Part shown: one piece after another, positions 60,601 to 64,000 of the stretch | Position numbering within the stretch: the first letter of the stretch is position 1 | Layout: each line of letters opens with the position of its first letter | Translations under genes and position numbers: made by a program | DNA from: Sindora glabra | Taxonomy: Eukaryota; Streptophyta; Magnoliopsida; Fabales; Fabaceae | Reading direction: 5' to 3' | NCBI GenBank assembly: GCA_020226215.1 | Contig: CM035226.1 | Location: 95,628,895 to 95,692,894, forward strand | DNA length: 64,000 bases | Notes under the pieces: model-generated | Seen by the model: only the letters and a program-made list of their open reading frames with translations | What the model was told of the DNA's origin: nothing | Database searches by the model: none

Positions 60601-62883
60601 TGCAGCAGCTTAATGGAGAGAGAACCCTTCTTAAACAAAAGGAGGTTTGAAAGCATGAAAAGGCTCAAACCGAAATGTCTGAAAAGTTCTTTCGTAGCCC
60701 TACTCTATTTCTAACCAATTAAAGATCACTGAGCCATTTGCTTTAAGTGGATTAAGAGAGTGATAAATGCAGAAAGGTTCCTGTCATTTTTCCTTCAGAA
60801 TTTGACATTAATAGGGTGAAAAAGTAAGCAAATTCATATGTTGCCTCATAACTCTATATCTATGTCGAAAGAGTGATGCTAGCTACACTCATTTTGATTC
60901 ACTTAGTTTTACTAATTGCACATAGGCAAAATCTAACTTAAAATGACCCAACTTATTTGTTGGCCCCATTTGTTCAAATCTAACTTAAGTGAATCAAAAT
61001 AAATGTCACTAACATTACTTAGGTAGAAGGACTAGGATCTAAGAAGAAGAATATGGACTGTAATTACTGTTTTCCAGGTTAGTACTTTCAATTGCATATG
61101 AGAACTACAATTAGTTTTAAAGCTGTTGAGGGAAATTCAATGGTTTCAGCTTAAAACATTGGCATAAAGCTATAGAGGGTTATAGAAAAACGAGAATGGT
61201 CAAAGATGAATACTTAATACAGAAAATATGAGAGTTAGTCTCAAGAAAATTAGTCTCTCTCCTATTTAATTCAATGCTGCAAAATGTTTGGATGCATTTT
61301 AGGCAGGGGATAGAGAAAGACCAATGGACGAAACTTGGTGTAAGTTTTAAGCACTAATTCTATTGTTTAAAATGGTTATACTACATGATTTGGGAAAGGA
61401 CATTGATTTTTTTTTCTTGGTTATATTACATTCTATTATAGTTAGGAATAAATTATATCCACTTATGTCATGGAACCCTTTCCAGTTTTTACAATCTGAT
61501 GTATATTAATTTTTGAAAGAATTTCCATATTTTAGATTTTTGCAGCATCAGCCACCTCGACTTCCATGCAAGTTCCTAATCTGTTCAATCTGCTAACATC
61601 ATCCAAGTTTGAAGAAGAAAAACAATGAATCAAGCCTTAACCCATTAAATGCTGTCAGCTACATGAATCATTTGATGCTATTTTGTTCTATCAAAACCAT
61701 ACCTTCAATAGTTTGAGTTTCAAAAAGAAAGTTATTTTCACTTTAAATTAGTACTTTTGCCAAAATTGAGTTACTACACCAATCATCTGCCTTTGATCCT
61801 CTCTATCCCTGATGGGTCTTGTTGGTTAATCGAGTGGTCACCATATTGATACATGAAGTTTTAGCAATTACCTTATATAACAATTATTAATTATTTATAT
61901 ATTTTTGTTCAATCATTTTTTGCTCTGTGCTGCATAGAGCAACATTCTATATCCTGTGTTTTTTATTTCTGTCTTTATAACAAATCTAAAAATCAGCCGT
62001 TGAGTTAATTTGTTTGGGTTGCCATAACAGACTACTGTTGTGACTACTAGAAGGATTTTAGAAAGAATTGCTGTACATTACGTTTCACAGCGAATGGCAT
62101 GGAAACTTTTAAAAGGTATGTTACTTATTGCATATCTATTTTGAGTGGTAGGATGCCCAGGACAAATCACTATTGTAAGGAAATTGATAATTTATCACGA
62201 AGCGGATGACTATTTGGACTTTTTTTTTTTCTCCTCCTGATGGATCCTTTTTGTGATCATTTTGAGTAGATGTTCCAAAATCGGCTGCTCGCAAGGCTTG
62301 TAGGAGGATGCCTACTTTAGTTTACTTCTGCTGTGTGAGCAGAACGACTTTCCGAGGTCAAAGCTATTCATGATTTGGTTGTTCCTTATAAGATGTCTTG
62401 AGCTTTTGATTCAAGCTATGTTATGCCAATGTTTACGTACAGGACACATGCTTGGCGTTGCAGCATCATGGCTCGTTCAAGTAGGAATCGATTTATATCG
62501 ATTCTTTACTTCCATGTTTAATCCTAAGGAAGAGGACGATGATGTTGATAAATCTGAGCAAGTTGCACATCTTACCCGGACCGTTATTGTTGCGACAATC
62601 AGGTGTGGTTCCTCTCTAATTTTTGCCTCCATTGGGGCGGGGATTGGTGCTACCATTATTCGTCCACAAACTGGCCAGTGGATTGGTAAGATAATACAGA
62701 ATTAAGTTGTTATTATTTAACTTGAATTGCTGCTGTTGAATCCTGCATAGCTCTCTCTTCTGATTTTTCATTCCCCATCTTTTGTATTATGTGTTTCATC
62801 TTGCAGGGTGTGCTGTCGGTGATTTGGCTGGTCCTGTAATTGTAGGATTTGTAGCTGACAGGGTTCTTCGGGTGAACCTTTAG
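57675..62883 (+). CDS. Six-exon gene for a 330-aa protein with glycine zipper, function unknown
   Basis: Coding exons are 57675-57838, 58767-59103, 62031-62115, 62270-62356, 62443-62685 and 62807-62883 (TAG). They sum to 993 bases and every junction keeps frame. Residues 1-55 are Ala/Ser-rich with few acidic residues ('TASAAAASFAAGTSFASRALFG'-like, 34-55), suggesting an organelle targeting segment or membrane anchor. A hydrophobic stretch at 118-127 precedes an acidic cluster (134-139). Basic residues dominate 174-213, followed by hydrophobic segments around 214-250. A second acidic cluster lies at 254-260. The C-terminus (272-324) is Gly-rich and hydrophobic, with G289/G291/G293 and G302-G306-G310-G314 spaced every four residues, a glycine zipper typical of tightly packed membrane helices. 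I do not recognise the family by name. Membrane location is inferred from composition. Introns are 928, 2927, 154, 86 and 121 bases. The second has a GC donor and the others have GT. The start was chosen for its strong context. Confidence 0.85.
60151..60173. repeat. (CT)n microsatellite in intron 2
   Basis: About eleven CT dinucleotides. Confidence 0.9.
60872..61019. mobile_element. Small MITE (~148 bp) in intron 2
   Basis: Terminal inverted repeats of about 32 bases: the left end starts AGTGATGCTAGC and contains ATTTTGATTCACTTA. The right end complement starts AGTAATGTTAG and contains the same 15-base word. There is no coding capacity. The TSD was not resolved, so the superfamily is open. 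Confidence 0.7.
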
Positions 62884-62921
62884 TTTTGTTTATATTTCCT
62901 ACATATTCTTGGCTTATTTCT

Positions 62922-62927
62922 AATAAA
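62922..62927 (+). terminator. Polyadenylation signal AATAAA
   Basis: AATAAA lies 39 bases after the stop codon of the six-exon gene, a short but plausible near-upstream element in a plant 3' UTR. Confidence 0.55.
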
Positions 62928-62959
62928 ACCGGAGTATGATATTTATTTTTTAGTAAGGG

Positions 62960-64000
62960 ATATAGCAGTTTTGATTTATTTAACCACTAACTAGAGGGAG
63001 TTTACTAGCATTCATGAAGTTTCCCACTCTGATACATTGTTTTAGTTGCAAGGGATATTCTTAATTATAGTCATTTGAGTTATAATTGGATTACGTTTTA
63101 TAAGTTGTTGGCAAGTAGGGATATCAATGGAGCGAGATATTTGTGTACTATGTTGGTCTCAAGGCTCAACTCAACTCAGTTCATTTGATGAACAAGTGGG
63201 CATAAATGGAGGGAATCTAAAATTGAGAATTTCGTGATTGATATAATGGAACAGAATGAGAAGTAATGGGATAAAATGGAATAGATCATTTCGTAATAAT
63301 ATTTAATATGATTAGGAATAAAATAGATATTTCTTTTTATAATCATATTTTGTACTGGGAATGAAATGGAAAAAAAAATGCTAATTTAATAATTAGCTGG
63401 TGATTTGGGTTGTTTTACCGCTCTCACAGTCCGCATTGAAATAGTGTTTTCAAATTTCATATATTGATTCTTGAATACTTATTATGGTAGAATATTCATG
63501 GATATTTTATCAAATTTTATACGTGTGATACATGTTTCCTCTATTTCTCCTTGTATGTAAGATGTTATTGTTATTGTTATTTTTTTAAATATATTTATGA
63601 TTGAACATAATATAGTTTACAATTGAGTATATACATATTAAATAATATATAATAAAATACATAGTAATTTATGTCAAAATATAGAATAATTTCATTATAT
63701 TTTAAATTTAATTATGAAAATTATAATTAAGAAAAATTATAATAAAAACATAAAAAATAATTTTGCCAAATTTTTATATTAAATAATATTTTATAAAGAA
63801 TACAATATATATTTTGTTTTAAATTTTATTATTAAAAATAAAATTACTAAAATATTTAAATAGAAAATATTAAAAATTGGTATTATTTATATTATTCATT
63901 AATAATGGGTAATATTCATGGAATTATCATTTTTTAGGTATTCTCGTTATATAGTACCTATCAAACAAATGATTTTATTTTATTTTATGCTATTATATAA
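62960..64000. other. Downstream intergenic region
   Basis: Composition shifts back to very AT-rich by about 63,580. A stretch at 63,180-63,380 is rich in 'ggaatagaat' and 'aatggaa' words like a degraded MITE, but paired ends were not found. No gene is seen up to the window end. Confidence 0.4.

Larger units (their letters stand above)
59104..62030 (+). other. Intron 2 (2.9 kb) with GC-AG splice sites
   Basis: The exon 2 end reads cgtgag followed by gcaagt, a textbook GC-type donor (AG/GCAAGT). The acceptor is 'ccataacag' before 62,031. No GT donor nearby keeps the frame: reading on gives stops by about 59,148. The intron holds a (CT)11 run and a small MITE. I see no alternative exon in it with convincing coding features. 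Confidence 0.75.

Noticed and set aside
62370..62442. Upstream extension of the frame leading into exon 5
   Set aside because: These bases are intron 4. The splice sites at 62,356/62,443 restore the protein frame from exon 4.

Overview
The window is nuclear DNA from a flowering plant, probably a eudicot. It is very AT-rich, packed with nested relics of plant transposable elements (LTR retrotransposons, L1-type LINEs, hAT-type MITEs, Helitron- and CACTA-like ends), and carries one intact multi-exon gene with plant-type introns near the right edge. The species cannot be fixed from the sequence alone. The three hAT-type MITEs, the LINE insertion and the LTR-in-LTR nesting were read directly from terminal repeats, target-site duplications (TSDs) and empty sister sites.

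Layout. 1-21,745: two diverged copies (A and B) of an ordered block of at least 11 kb lie head to tail. A covers 1-11,190 and B covers 11,531-21,745. A third, partial copy (C) of the right-hand third lies at 24,325-27,507. A has a private 2.3-kb interval containing a nearly identical pair of GC-richer, promoter-like modules. B has a dead LINE endonuclease fragment, a 5'-truncated LINE with exact TSD, and a 0.75-kb inverted-repeat insertion. 21,746-24,300: Helitron-like AT-rich repeats, unrecognised sequence and a hAT MITE. 27,508-32,600: poorly resolved retroelement remains, including a gag-like 'putative plant transposon protein' relic. 32,600-52,010: a degenerate Ty3/gypsy retrotransposon (gag, protease, RT, RNase H, integrase, 3' LTR). 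It is interrupted by an 8.9-kb minus-strand non-autonomous element with 3.5-4.1-kb LTRs and a 1.2-kb interior (33,994-42,870), by an unrelated LTR-like insert in gag, and by a hAT MITE between RT and RNase H. 52,011-56,930: AT-rich intergenic DNA with a 256-bp tandem duplication, microsatellites, a long inverted repeat and a Helitron 3' terminus.

57,280-62,930: the only gene I can support. It has six exons encoding a 330-residue protein of a family I do not recognise by name. The protein has an Ala/Ser-rich N-terminus, two acidic clusters and a C-terminal glycine-zipper membrane region. Intron 2 uses a GC-AG splice pair and carries a small MITE. There are no RNA genes, operons or CRISPR arrays. 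Gene-to-gene interplay cannot be discussed because there is one gene; the rest is a record of transposition and local duplication.
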